A stretch of 64,000 bases of DNA from Tenrec ecaudatus. Its lineage: Eukaryota > Chordata > Mammalia > Afrosoricida > Tenrecidae. Both the position numbers and the translations under genes were made by a program. The DNA is taken from positions 47,710,001 to 47,774,000 of the forward strand of contig NC_134539.1 of NCBI RefSeq assembly GCF_050624435.1, given 5' to 3'. The notes under the pieces are model-generated. The model was not told the DNA's origin. It ran no database searches and saw only the letters and a list, made by a program, of their open reading frames with translations. Positions 10,472 to 21,706 of this stretch are shown here, piece after piece; position 1 is the stretch's first letter; every line of letters starts with the position of its first letter.

Positions 10472-11115
10472 CTATTGTGGAGACATAAAGGAAAGTTAAA
10501 TAACTCCTACACACTAGAAATGCCACTGATTCTCTTTTTCGCCGAAGTAATCTTTTTTCTGCCTAGGGATGAACTGAACACGCTACATGAAGCTGCACCT
10601 AACATGTATTGCAAATCATGCAACCTCTTTAGGTGGCTCGTTTATTTTGCCATGTACCCAAATAATGAAGGACTTCTGATATTTGAATCAATGCTGATGG
10701 AAACTTCTATCCTCGGCTTGATCATTCAGTGTGCAGAATCCGACTTCCTGGTTTTGAAATATAAACTAGTAAATTGGACGTTATCATGTATGAATTAAGA
10801 GATATATGCTATATGGATTAAGAGATATCTTCTGTAATCAGATTTTATGAGCCTTTTGGTGCGAACTTCAAGTAAACATACAAGGAAAGTTTTATACCCT
10901 ATCTACAAATGTGTTATAACTAGGGCCACCATCTCTAATGCGCTCGTCAGCAGATGAACTGGGCAGAATGTAGCTCGAAGGGAAAATCATGGTCTTAGAG
11001 AAGAGAGAGAGAGAGAACTCATGCACACTCACATTCACAGCTATCTGTGTAAGTGTTCATTCTATTGGCAGCATTGCTCACGTCTTTGTCATATATGCCC
11101 TATATGATAACATGG

Positions 11116-11395
11116 ATGTTGTTGGGTGCCGTTGAGTTGGGTCTGACTCATCGGGCCCCCATGTACAACAGAAAGGAATCCCTGCCCAGTCCGGCGCCAT
11201 CCTCACAATCGTTTGTATGTTTGAGGCCTTGTGGCAATCACTATGTCCATCCATCGTTCGGACGCTTTCCTCTTTTACCATCCCTCCCCTCTGCCAAGTA
11301 TGGTGTCCTTTTCCAGGGACTGACCTCTCCGGACAACCGGCCAGCGAACTTGAAGTGACGCCTCTCCATTCTTGCCTCTAAGTTGCATCCTTAAC
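11116..11395 (-). mobile_element. RTE-type LINE 3' fragment
   Basis: Anchors GGTGCCGTTGAGTTGGGTCT, CATCCTCACAATCGTTTG and CTTTTCCAGGGACTGACC. The minus strand keeps RMAPDWAG, a variant of the RTE C-terminal motif. Directly followed by a MIR. Confidence 0.8.
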
Positions 11396-11397
11396 AG

Positions 11398-11610
11398 CTA
11401 ACATTGATTCAGTGCCCATTCTAGTGATCCGGTCATTGTGTTAAGCTCTTTCGACTTATGGATTCACTGAATCGTTGGCAGTAAGCAGTTGTCATGATCT
11501 CCATTTACAGACGAGGGAACTGAGATGCGGAGGAGTAACTTTCCCAGGGCCCCCCAGGAAGTTTGTGGTAGCGCCTGTGGGCCCTTCACCACACTGCTAT
11601 TCTGTCTCTG
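11398..11610 (+). mobile_element. MIR SINE
   Basis: GTTAAGCTCTTTCGACTTAT, ATCTCCATTTACAGACGAGG and GAACTGAGATGCGGAGGAG match the MIR core and 3' part. Confidence 0.8.
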
Positions 11611-11774
11611 CCCTGACAACATAGGTTTCAAACCAAGACACTAGCCATTAAAAAAAATAAATTGCTTTGCTTATTTTAATTTTTGCACTGTGTAAGCAAC
11701 ATGCCTGGCCAGACTTCTGCTTTGCTCAATAGGCAATCGGAGTTGAATGTACAGTTCTAATACAGTCACTGTAT

Positions 11775-11985
11775 GGGGCTCACTAACGCATTAGGTTTAA
11801 CCCACAGGATGGAGGTTCAAACACCCTAGCTGCTCATCAGGAGAAAGATGAGGCGATCTGTTTCTTCTCTTCAGTAAAGAGCTGCAGTCTTGTTAAACTA
11901 TAAGACAGCTCTACTCTGTCCTGCAGGGTCGCCATGAGTTGGAATAGACTCGAAGACAGTGGGTGGGCTTCAGTGTTTCTCTATA
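11775..11985 (+). repeat. AfroSINE
   Basis: CACAGGATGGAGGTTCAAAC, GGGTCGCCATGAGTTGGAAT and AGACTCGAAGACAGTGGG. Confidence 0.75.
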
Positions 11986-12929
11986 AATGGCGGATGATTT
12001 AAGAAGGGCATGTTTAAAATGTCAGAGTTATAAAATAGTATGGATCTTAGTTTTATTGAAAATATATTTTTAAAATGATAGTCAATATCTAGTTCTTCTA
12101 CTAAGCAATTATGCAAATTTTTCCTATGTGAAATAATGAAGTAATTCATTAGGTTGATAGATTACTTACTTCTAAGCCCTTTTTCATTCCTAGGAGAAGC
12201 TCTACTTTCAGAACGTGGATTGCTGGACTTTTGATGTTAGTGTTGTGGGTCTGTAGTTTCCTATCTTCACTTGCTCATAGTTCAGCTTGGCAACAAAATA
12301 ATTGTAGTTTGCTAATATAATAGGATAGCTTTTGTGTCAAATTATATGGTATATTAAAATGGATTATAAGAAGTTTGAAAGAACTTTCCCTTATTGACCT
12401 TCTAGTCATGTTTAGTCATTCTGGTCTAGTAGTGATTATGTTGAAGACATATTTCATTTTCATTAATAATTGTAAATTTACCTTTCTGTGCTTTTTCTTG
12501 AATCACTTGCCAATTTATATCCTCCTAGAAAATTGTACATAATATCAAGAGCTCACAATTTTTTTGCACAGATTTATACATGGTATTTTATAATTTTCTT
12601 AAAAAACAAACCCAAACTCCTACTACTCTTTTACTGTGAAATTCTACTTCTGCATTTTCTTATATTTAAAAATCTGTTTTACTGCTTTATTAAAACTTTC
12701 ATCTTAACCATGCTTTGTCATTTATAGTTTGTTTTCTGTATTCAATACTCTTTCAATTCTCCTTGGAATTTTCCCTAACTTGAATTTCATGGTCAGCCAG
12801 TTATTTTCATTCCCCCCCCCCTTTTTTTAAAAATAATGAAAGACTTTATAGCTATAAAATTAAGTCAGGGTACATAATTTAGGCCACAATGGCTTTAAAA
12901 GTTTCTCTGATTAATTTTGAAGTAGTAAT

Positions 12930-13530
12930 TACATTTGTTTTATTTCCCCTTTGCTAAATGAATTAATATCCTTTATCTATTTTTGTACTGAAATCTTTAT
13001 ATGCTTATGTCTTTTAATTTAGTTTCACATTTCAGAAAATGGTAAGAACATTAACTTTGCCACATGTGCTCCAAATAGCTTCCATTGCCTTTTAATAATG
13101 TATAACAGTCTTTTGAAGTGCAAAAATTTAATTTTGTATGTGTTAAAATCTATTGTTCTTTTTATGCTTAGCAAGTCCTCCTCCATTAAAAACTGGGGGG
13201 AAAATTTTCTAGCTCTATTACTTCATTTTTCTATTCCATCCTTTAATTTTCTGAGACGTTAATGAGGTGATATTTTTAAATTTTTGGTTTTGTGAGGTGA
13301 GGTAAAAGTCAAAACCGATGATGTTTCATATAAATTCCTTACTGATTTCTGAAGCATCTTTGTTAAATGTTATATTCTTCTATTGACTAATGCTTGTTTC
13401 CTGGTTATGGTTTCAGTGCTATACAATTCACGGTTCTTTGTATTTGCGCCATTCATGAACTACTTTAATAACGATGACTTCAGAACCCGGTTTATCATGG
13501 TGACAATGCTCATTATACCTGTGTCCAAGG
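12930..13530 (-). mobile_element. Old L1-like sequence (uncertain)
   Basis: AT-rich stretch resembling the reverse complement of L1 ORF2 3' sequence: AAAAATTTAATTTTGTATG and TCTATTGTTCTTTTTATGC recall a conserved L1 block. Heavily diverged. Sequence 12000-12930 may belong to the same relic. Confidence 0.4.
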
Positions 13531-13564
13531 GACTTTTGTTTGCACTATATGTTCATCAGTATAG

Positions 13565-13755
13565 GGCCTCTAGGTGTCTGAGCAAACTTAACAGCAGTTG
13601 GTTTTCTTCAGTATAAAGGACCCTAAGTGATTGGCAGTGAAGCCCACCAGCTGTTTTCATGGGAAGATGCAGCAGACTCCCCGATGGGGTGGTTGTACTG
13701 AATCCTGCAGAGATGCTAAGAGTCGAAGTCAAACAAATGGCAACGGATTTGATTT
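13565..13755 (+). repeat. AfroSINE, diverged
   Basis: CACCAGCTGTTTTCATGGGA and GCTAAGAGTCGAAGTCAAAC. The 5' part is scrambled. Confidence 0.6.
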
Positions 13756-14319
13756 TATTTTTTATTCTTTGATGTACGTTCTATTTACTTTCACCCATCT
13801 CTTATAATGGGAATATCCATAGTACTTACTTTTGCTGCCAATTTGGGTGCGACGTGATATATTCTCCAATAAAATATAAATAAGAGTACAGCTTTCCCTT
13901 CATTGTTATACTTGAAATCCACAAAGATTCAAATCCATTTCCAATTATTGCAAAGATGTGCACAGTAGTTTAAAAATGGATTGAAGGCAGGATAATTTCA
14001 CAGAAACTATACTGAATATATTATCATTTGTAATAAACGATTGGTTCCTCATAATAGGAGTTGGACAGTCACAGAGCCAGAGAAAGAAACAATTCCTTGG
14101 GGGTAAACATCCACAGTTACAATAAAATGTCTAGTCTGCAGAGCTGGGGCTCCAACCCCATATGTTTTGGGTCTTTGGGTGGCCAAGCACTACCTTTTAT
14201 GGTAATGCATCACGTTTGTTTAATGCTTTGAAACATGTAAAGCAGCTAACTCTTCTTGTTCTGCTTTTATGCCTGCCGTGTCTATTCATGGTTTGGTTTC
14301 CCTTATCACTTCAGCTAAG

Positions 14320-14518
14320 AAGTCCTAGTGGTGTTGTGAGACTGCTAACCCCAATGTTAGTAGTTCAAATCCACCAATTACTCTGCAGCGGGACAATGAG
14401 GCTGCCTGTTCCTGGATAGATTTAATCTTGGAAGCCTTGAAGGAGCCATTCTAGCCTGCCCCACAGGGCTGCTATGAATTTAAATGGACTGGCTGGCGGG
14501 GCTTACAGTTTCTGCCTG
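14320..14518 (+). repeat. AfroSINE
   Basis: GAAGTCCTAGTGGTGTTGTG, TAGTAGTTCAAATCCACC and GGGCTGCTATGAATTTAAAT. Confidence 0.75.
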
Positions 14519-14679
14519 CAGGGAAATGAAATGCTCACCAGGCCTATGTCTTCGAGTACTTTCAATAGTTTTATATCTCATTGCAAAAGAATAGTTCCTT
14601 CACTGAGCTGGACATTTTATTTTCCCGTCTTGGAGAGATTATTCTCTTCCCCATATTACGTTAGTCCATTTTCTGAGCC

Positions 14680-14748
14680 TTCACGTGGTGACGGGGTTGC
14701 TATGAGTTAGAATAGTCTGTATGGCAATTAGTGTGTTGTTTTATGTTG
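14680..14748 (+). repeat. AfroSINE 3' fragment
   Basis: GGGGTTGCTATGAGTTAGAA and GTCTGTATGGCAATTAG. Confidence 0.6.
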
Positions 14749-14835
14749 GATAGGGCCAGCATCCTTCCAGAACATACCTGCCCTTACTATTAGCCACAGA
14801 TCTAATATTAGGATATTAAAAATATCACATCTATT

Positions 14836-15035
14836 GCTGTGGAGTCAATTCACTATGTGAATCATAGCGGCCTCTAGGACTTAGAAGCGTTGCTCATAAA
14901 GGGTCCCTAAGACCTAAAATCTTTATGGGAGCAGACAGCTTCATCATTGTCTCTAGGAGCAGCTGGTGGGTTCAAGCCACTGACCTTTCAATTAGCCAAG
15001 GGATTTCACCACTGTTCCATGAAGGCTCCTATGAA
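14836..15035 (-). repeat. AfroSINE
   Basis: GTGGAGTCAATTCACTATGT, TTATGGGAGCAGACAGC and CAAGCCACTGACCTTTCAAT. Confidence 0.75.
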
Positions 15036-15174
15036 TTAGATTACATTTGAATACATTGTACACCAATTTGGAAGGAACGGATAAATTTGTAATATTCCAT
15101 TTTCTAATCCTGCATTCTAGTCTGTATCCATTTGTTATCGTTCTTGGCTACTGTACAGTGATTTTCCACACACA

Positions 15175-15335
15175 GCGAGCCCCTGTAAGACAGGAGAATT
15201 GTCCCTTAAGGTGTTCTAAGCTGTAACCCTTATGGGAACAGATTGAGTGCTAGTCTCCTCCCAAGGAGCTCTGAGCAAGTTCATGTGGTCAACCTTTCGT
15301 TAGCAGTCAAGCACCTAACCATTGAGGAATGAGGC
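15175..15335 (-). repeat. AfroSINE, diverged
   Basis: CTGTAACCCTTATGGGAACA, TCCTCCCAAGGAGCTC and CACCTAACCATTGAGGAATG. Confidence 0.65.
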
Positions 15336-15454
15336 TTCTTTACACCCATCATTCCATCATGTATCCTTGGGGGAAGGTGGTTATTTAATTACACAAGTCC
15401 CTGCATCCCCTGGGATACCATATTTGGCACATAATTGACAACAAAGAAAAAAGA

Positions 15455-15625
15455 ACCGAGTGGTCACGGTGTTGACTCCAATGGCAATGCACGATGTCAA
15501 AGTAGATCTGTGGGCCCTAGGGTTTTCAATGGCTGTTTTTTCTATAGAAGACCACCAGACCTTTCTTCCGGGTCACCTCTGGGTAGACTTGAGTGCAGTC
15601 AAGAGCTTAACTTTCTGCAGGGACT
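15455..15625 (-). repeat. AfroSINE, older pan-afrotherian subtype
   Basis: GCCCTAGGGTTTTCAATGGC and CAGACCTTTCTTCCGGGTC with CTCTGGGTAGACTTGAG. This differs from the tenrec-type copies and resembles the form common in elephant. Confidence 0.65.
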
Positions 15626-15779
15626 CTGGCCTGTGGTAGGCATTCATTAAACGGTAGTTATCATCTTCATTAATAGTCGTATTGTTGTTTGTGGCTACAG
15701 TATAAACAGCAAAATTGAAAAGCTACCAAATATATTCTTTCCAGACAGAAGCCAAAGTCACGAGATACCATAACTCTTC

Positions 15780-15982
15780 CGAAACCTCACTGCCATCTAG
15801 TGGATTCAGATTCATAGTGATCCCACAGGGCAGAGTCCAACTGCCCCTGTGGATTTCCAAGACGGTGACTCTTTACAGGAGTGGAAGCCTGATCTTCCTC
15901 CTGCAGTGTAGCTAGTAGTTTCGAACTGCTGACTTTGTGGTTGGTGGCCCAATGCATAGCCACTATACCACCAGGACTCCAC
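15780..15982 (-). repeat. AfroSINE
   Basis: CCTCACTGCCATCTAGTGGA, AACTGCCCCTGTGGATTTCC and CACTATACCACCAGGACTCC. Confidence 0.82.
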
Positions 15983-16162
15983 AGCAACAAATGGGAGGAG
16001 ACAGTCTCATCTTCTACCCTCGGCGTGACTGGTGAGTTCAAATATTATTTGTAATTTTGATTTTTTACCAACAAGGTAAAAGTAAATTGTAATTAACAAA
16101 GAAAGGGAGTTATGAAGCATTTGTTTTAGGAAGATCCACTCAATAGACCCATTTGAAAATGT

Positions 16163-16163
<1 letters not shown>

Positions 16164-16260
<97 letters not shown>
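16164..16260. repeat. Compound (GA)n / (GATA)n microsatellite
   Basis: (GA)n at 16164-16203 is followed by (GATA)n at 16208-16260. Confidence 0.95.
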
Positions 16261-16261
<1 letters not shown>

Positions 16262-16507
16262 TGCCATTTAGAGATATAGACCTCACTGAGATGACACCTT
16301 GAATTCTGGTGACGTCTTTTTTGCCATTGATGAGGAATATAACAACAGTATGTACAGGCAGTTATACTGGGTATCTAATTGCAGAAATGGATGTGCATCT
16401 GTATTCATTGTCACTTGGTTTTTAGTATTAGGTCTTCACAGAAAACAAAGGAAATCAGGAGGCAAGAGGAATGAATCACAGAAGGTACCACATCCTTGGG
16501 GGCTTAC

Positions 16508-16687
16508 CCACACACCGGGGTTCCGGACCATCCCACTGGGAGCTTCCTTGACAGGTAAGCTTAGCATTTCCTTCTAGTCTGTATCCATCATCACAGGTAA
16601 CCAGGCATATTGTCTTGTAGGACATTTCCTCTGTAGAACAGCTGATGCGCCCGTGTTTGGGCTGGCGATGCCGGGGGCAAGTTCGCA
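16508..16687 (-). CDS. SVEP1: SVEP1 exon E4: sushi domain 2
   Basis: This 180-bp exon (60 codons, phase 1-1) has acceptor GATGTAG|TGCG and donor G|GTAAGC. The peptide begins [16 protein letters not shown] and continues [19 protein letters not shown] and [10 protein letters not shown]. Six cysteines, the GYxLxG core and a tryptophan five residues before the last cysteine define a CCP module. Its length equals sushi domain 2 of human SVEP1 (60 residues). The introns on either side are long (12.4 kb upstream, 6.0 kb downstream). Confidence 0.96.
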
Positions 16688-17079
16688 CTACATCAAATGA
16701 AAACAGATCACATTTTACTTAATAAGATAAAAAAAATAATGATAACAGTCAGAATACCTATTGTAAGCCAGAAGTGTCATTTTCTTAAAATTTATCATAG
16801 TAAATAATGCATTAATATTTAAAACATTGGTTCCCAGCCATTGAAAGCCTATGGCTTATCAAGTGCATTGCCCTAATAAAATCTCTGCATTTACCCCTCT
16901 GCAGCAAGGAGGGAACTCAAGTGTCTGAGGGCTCTGGCCACAAGCAGATGACGGTGGCGGTAGATTGGGGTGGTGGACAAAGTGCCAATGTACTTGACAC
17001 CTTCAGCGGGGCCTTCCTGTGATTTTCCAGGCTGCCTTCCAGTAAAAAGAAAGGCTCTTTTCTAGGACAGATATTTCAA

Positions 17080-17330
17080 GCTCATGATCTCGTTAGTTCT
17101 CAGACTTCAAGGTCATGACGTGGGCCTTACTATGATCCCAGCTTCTGCAAGGTCTCCCAGCCTCTGCAATGAAATTCTAGCATCCTCTTCTCTGTTGGAT
17201 CGACACAGTGACTGCAACAACAGGCTCCAAGCTAAGAGGGATTGTGAGGACGGTGCAGGCCTGGCCAGTGTTTGGTTGTATTGAACATAAGGGTTGCTGT
17301 GTGTCAGACTGACTCAATGACATCTAATAA
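17080..17330 (+). mobile_element. RTE-type LINE 3' fragment
   Basis: Anchors GATCGACACAGTGACTGCAA, GCTCCAAGC and GTCAGACTGACTCAATGACA, ending in the CATCTAATAACAA tail. The 5' part is strongly decayed. An AfroSINE follows immediately. Confidence 0.7.
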
Positions 17331-17337
17331 CAAGGGA

Positions 17338-17512
17338 CCCCTCGTGGAGCCATGGGTTAGGCATCGTACTGCTAGCTGAACCATTGGCCAGTCAAAGCTA
17401 CCAGCAACTCCTGGGAGGAAAGAGATGTCTCTTCTCATACAGATGTAGTCTCAGAAACCCTCCAGCAGGGTGGCTCTGAGGAGAAATTGACTAAATGGCA
17501 GTAGGTTTGATA
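17338..17512 (+). repeat. AfroSINE
   Basis: CATGGGTTAGGCATCGTACT, CAGTCAAAGCTACCAGC and GACTAAATGGCAGTAGGTTT. Directly follows an RTE end. Confidence 0.7.
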
Positions 17513-18114
17513 TTTGGTATGTTTGTTTTTAATTATTCTGTGATCACAGCTCTTTTTATTTTTATTTTATGTATTTTCTTTTTTTTTTAAGGGGACAGGA
17601 GAGGGTTGGGAAAGCTGAGCTTGAGGGAGGAGCTGCAGTTGACTGGGCTGAAGGGGTTGGGGGAGGCAGCAGGGCTGGAGGTGAGGGAGTTGTGAAGACT
17701 GAGCAGGGGCTGGTGCTCCAGGTTTACAGGAGCTGTGGAGAGTAGGGCAAAGGACGGGTAGGAGGGAGGGACAACGCCTCCAGGGAGTCAGAAGGGGCCT
17801 TGATCAAGGCTCTTGTCCTTCCAGCATTTTGACCCTTCACCCCACCCCAAAACACCTACTGCAGATCCTACTTCATGGAATTACACTTGGCTCAGGCATT
17901 AAATATCTCTGTTTTCTTTTCTTTTTTTCCAGTGTGTGAGTTCATAAATTCATACTTTTATTGAATTCTCTGTCATCTTATAGAACTACCATTTATATTT
18001 ACAGTTTCATATAAATTGTATGTTTTTTACATTTTCCCTGATTTATTAAATAAAACAGCCACATGCACACACATACATATGAAGGAGTACTCCCCCCCAA
18101 AACCCCAGAATATA

Positions 18115-18670
18115 TTTTCTTTTTTTAAAAATCATTTTATGAGGGGCTCATACAACTCTTATCACAATCCAAATATCAATTGTGTAAAGAACATCTGTAC
18201 ATTCATTGCCCTCATCATTCTCAAAACATTTGCTCTCCATCTAAGCCTCTGGCATCAGCTCCTTCACTCATGAACCCTTGATAATTTATAAATTATTATT
18301 TTGTCATATCTTGCCCTCTCCAATGTCTCCCTTCACCCACTTTTCTGTTGTCCATCCCCCAGTAGGAGGTCACATGTCGATCCTTGTAATGGGTTCCCCT
18401 TTTCCAACCCACCCTCCCACTACCCTCCCAATATTGCCACTCACACCACTGGTCCTGAAGGGATCATCCACACTGGATTCCCTGTGTTTCTGGTTCCTAT
18501 CTGTACCAGTGTACATCCTCTGGTCTAGCCAGATTTGTAAGGTAGAATTGGGATCATGATAGTGGGGGAAGAGGAAACATTTAGTAACTAGAGGAAAGTT
18601 GTATGTTTCATCATTGCTACATCGCACCCTGACTGGCTCGTCTCCTTCGGAGACCCTTCTGTAAATATCT
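18115..18670 (-). mobile_element. L1 3' end, tenrec-type, minus orientation
   Basis: Begins with the T-run/ATTTTATGAGGGGCTCATAC, continues TTGCTCTCCATCTAAGCC and GATAATTTATAAATTATTAT to CATCGCACCCTGACTGGC. 5'-truncated copy of the same 3'UTR found at 59840-61500. Confidence 0.8.
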
Positions 18671-18991
18671 CTGTTTTCAACTAGTTACTCATCTAATATC
18701 CACACTTTCTCTCTCTCTTTTTTTTAGTAGCAAGCTGTATATACCAGAGTCATCCCCACAGAGTGTTTGTCCAAAACTAACCCTACAGACTCTTATACCA
18801 TCACCAATGAAATGCATGATTAGTCTCCAGCAAAAGTTCCTGCAGTTAAAAAATCCCTTTCCTGAACTTTTACTTGACTTTCTTGTCCTAATAAAAATCC
18901 TGTTTTCTCCTATCATTGGAGCCTGGTAAGAGAGATAAGGAGATGTTTTCTTGGCTCCTTATCACCTGCTCCCTGTTTCCTTCCTAAAAAC

Positions 18992-18999
18992 CTCTAGCT
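18992..18999. repeat. 8-bp target-site duplication, left of SPIN
   Basis: CTCTAGCT immediately precedes the transposon. An identical copy is at 21699-21706. Confidence 0.92.
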
Positions 19000-21698
19000 C
19001 AGCAGTTCTCAACCAATGGGTCACAACCCCTTTGGGGGTCGAATGACCCTTTCACAGGGGTTGCCTAAGACCATCAGAAAACACATATTTCCAATGTTCT
19101 TAGGAACTGAGACACCGCTCCTCTATCCATCTCCAGGTGGGTCTGCCCACATGCAGATACCCCACATATGAGTACCTGGTGTGATAACATCATAGTGGCA
19201 ACCCCATAACATACATGCCATACAAATACAGGTATATGTGACAGGGTTGGTGCCAAAATGTACTTATGAGGAGCTGTCACACATGTGTGGAGAGCAGCTA
19301 CTGTGTTGAAAGCAGCTACTCTGTTAAAGGAAGTTACTGTGTTGAAAGCAGCAGTATTGTAGGTAAAACACTTCATGAATTATAATCACTGGGTAAATGT
19401 AATATCATATACTGTAAAATTATCAACTACTCTAGGAAACTCTAATGAACTGTATGGACTGAACTATGCCATGTATCATATCATTTTTTTGCATTATTAA
19501 AGCTATTGTTATATATTATTTTCATTAGCCAACCATCCCGACAATGGATTGTGTAGAGCAGAATGTTAAAAAAAAAAGAAAATATAGTGAGGATTTTTTA
19601 CAGTATGGTTTTACCTTAATAATTATAGCAGGAATTGAGAAACCACAATGTATTATTTGTTGTGAAGTTCTATCAGCTGAATCTATGAAGCCTAACAAAC
19701 TTAAACACCATTTTGATATCAAGCATCTGATCTTGCCGGCAAGTATACCAAGTATTTTAGAAGCAAAGCTGATGGATGCAACAATGCCAGACTTGACACT
19801 GGTGACAAGTACCACAAACAAGACATAGCAGCCAATAAAGCTTCATATTTGGTGGCACTCAGAATCGCCAGAGTTATGAAACCTCACACCATTGCTGAGG
19901 ATTTACTGTTGCCAGCAGCCAACAATATTGTTCGAGATATGATCAGAGATAAATTGGTTACAAAATTGAGTGCAATTTCCTTATCTAATGATGCTGTCCG
20001 CAGAAGAATAGATGATATACCTGCTGATCTTCTTGATCAGGTAATCCAGGAAATTAAATCTGCTCCACTTCCAATATTTAGCATCCAGCTTCATGAATCC
20101 ACAGATGTTGCAAACTGTTCAGTTACTGGTTTACGTGAGGTATATTAATGATGATGACTTTAAATATGTTTTTCTTGCAAACCTCTTGAAACAACTACTG
20201 CACATGATGTATTTGACACAGTTGGTTCATTTCTGAAAGAGCATAAGATCTCCTGGGAAAAGGTTTTGGTGTTTGCACAGATGATGCTCCAGCTATGCTA
20301 GGATGTCGATCTGGATTTCAACGTTTGGTATTGAATGAGTGAGTCACCAAAAGTCATCAGAACTAACTGTGTGATTCATTAGCAAATACTATTAACAAAA
20401 TCAATGCCACAGGAGTTACAAGAAGTAATGAAAACCATCATAAGTTCTGTCAATTTTGTAAAGGCGAGCACTTTAAACAGTCGACTGTTTTTACAACTGT
20501 GCAATGAATTGGATGTGCTGAATAATGCTCTGCTATTTTACACTGAAGTGAGATGTTGCTGAGAAGAAAAGTTTTAAAACATGTTTTTGAGCTTTGTGAT
20601 GAACTCAAATGTTTTTTTAATCAGAAAGCAAGAGGGCAGTTCAAAGCACTTTTCAGTGATGAAAGTGAACTGCAGAAACTAGCTTGCTTGGTTGCCATCT
20701 TTGCCATCTTGAATGAGTTACATTCATTACTGCATGGACCAAATACAACATGCCTTGATTTGTCTGAAAAGATCTATCATTCCAAATGAAACTTCTGCTT
20801 TGGCAAAAATAAAAATGGATGAAAATAAAATTTACTTGTTGCCTACCCTATCTGCTTTCTTTGAGGAACATGATACTGAACCAGACAAAAGGATAAAGAT
20901 GATAAGTTCTGTGAAAGAACACTTGCACATGCTTGCAGACAAAATTTCATCGTACATTCCAAATCGACCTGACACCCCATTGCACTTGCCAGAAGCCCAT
21001 TCACAGTCAAAGTTGAAGATGTTCCTGAGATAGCACAGGAGGAGTTCATTGAACTTATTATCAGTGATGCAGTGAGAACTGAGTTCTCTACAATGCCAGT
21101 TACAAAATTCTGGATCAAGTGTTTGCAGTCATATCCTGTTCTGTCTGAGACTGTGTTGAGCCTTCTTCTTTCATTTCCAACAATATATCTTTGTAAAACA
21201 AGATTTTCCAGCTTGTTGGTTTTCAAGTCTAAAAGCAGAAGTAGACTTGTTGTAGAAAATGATCTTCGTTGTGCTCTTGCAAAGACTCCCCGAGAATTTT
21301 TGATCTGGTGAGAAAGAAGCTATCTCAACCTTCGCACTTAAGTTGGCTTTTTACCCATACTGTCTCAAAACGTAGCAATGTAGTTTACTGTTGTTATATT
21401 TAGACTGTTACCCATGCTACTCAATGCTTCAAGATAAATATTCATTTATTTGTCATTAGATATAACTATTTCACAATATATAATTACATATTGTTTTTGT
21501 GATGAATCACTGTTTTAATTATGTTCAATTTGTAACAATGAAAATACATCCTGCATATCAGATAGTTACATTACAGTTCATAACAGAAGCAAAATTACAG
21601 TTATGAAATAGCAACAAAAATAATTTTATGGCTGGGGTCACCACAACATGAGGAACTGTATGAAAGGGTTGCAGCTTCAAGAAGGGTGAGAACCACTG
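19000..21698 (+). mobile_element. SPIN (SPACE INVADERS) hAT DNA transposon, near full length
   Basis: A 2699-bp element bounded by inverted ends CAGCAGTTCTCAACC (left) and GGTGAGAACCACTG (right), which reads CAGTGGTTCTCACC on the other strand. It is flanked by a perfect 8-bp target duplication CTCTAGCT (18992-18999 and 21699-21706), the length used by hAT elements. Subterminal blocks GGTCACAACCCCTTTGGGGG and GGGGTCACCACAACATGAGG match the SPIN family known from tenrec, bushbaby, bat, rodents, opossum, frog and lizard. It carries a broken transposase reading frame. It probably represents the autonomous form rather than the ~200-bp MITE that makes up most SPIN copies. It lies in the SVEP1 intron, antisense to the gene. 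Confidence 0.92.
19544..21339 (+). pseudogene. SPIN hAT transposase (broken)
   Basis: Frame segments at 19544-19828, 19849-20148, 20553-20789, ~20780-21033 and 21072-21311 are collinear pieces of one hAT transposase, separated by frameshifts and stops. The N-terminus (start MDCVEQNVKKKRKYSEDF) carries a BED-type zinc finger with C-x-x-C (QCIICCEV) and H-x4-H (HHFDIKH). The second piece contains the hAT catalytic block, where the usual DxSTDV reads LHESTDVANCS, so the first catalytic Asp is His. The last pieces match the C-terminal dimerisation region, and the ending LSQPSH appears out of frame near 21325. The copy cannot make an active enzyme. Confidence 0.88.
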
Positions 21699-21706
21699 CT
21701 CTAGCT
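21699..21706. repeat. 8-bp target-site duplication, right of SPIN
   Basis: CTCTAGCT directly follows the element's last base and equals the left copy. The uninterrupted ancestral site would read ACCTCTAGCTCC. Confidence 0.92.

Larger units (their letters stand above)
10472..16507 (-). other. SVEP1 intron E4-E5 (6.0 kb)
   Basis: It holds an RTE fragment (11116-11395), a MIR (11398-11610), eight AfroSINE copies or pieces (11775-15982), AT-rich old L1-like sequence (~12930-13530) and a compound (GA)n/(GATA)n microsatellite (16164-16260). Bases 10472-11110, 13760-14310 and 16261-16507 show nothing I can assign. Confidence 0.8.
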
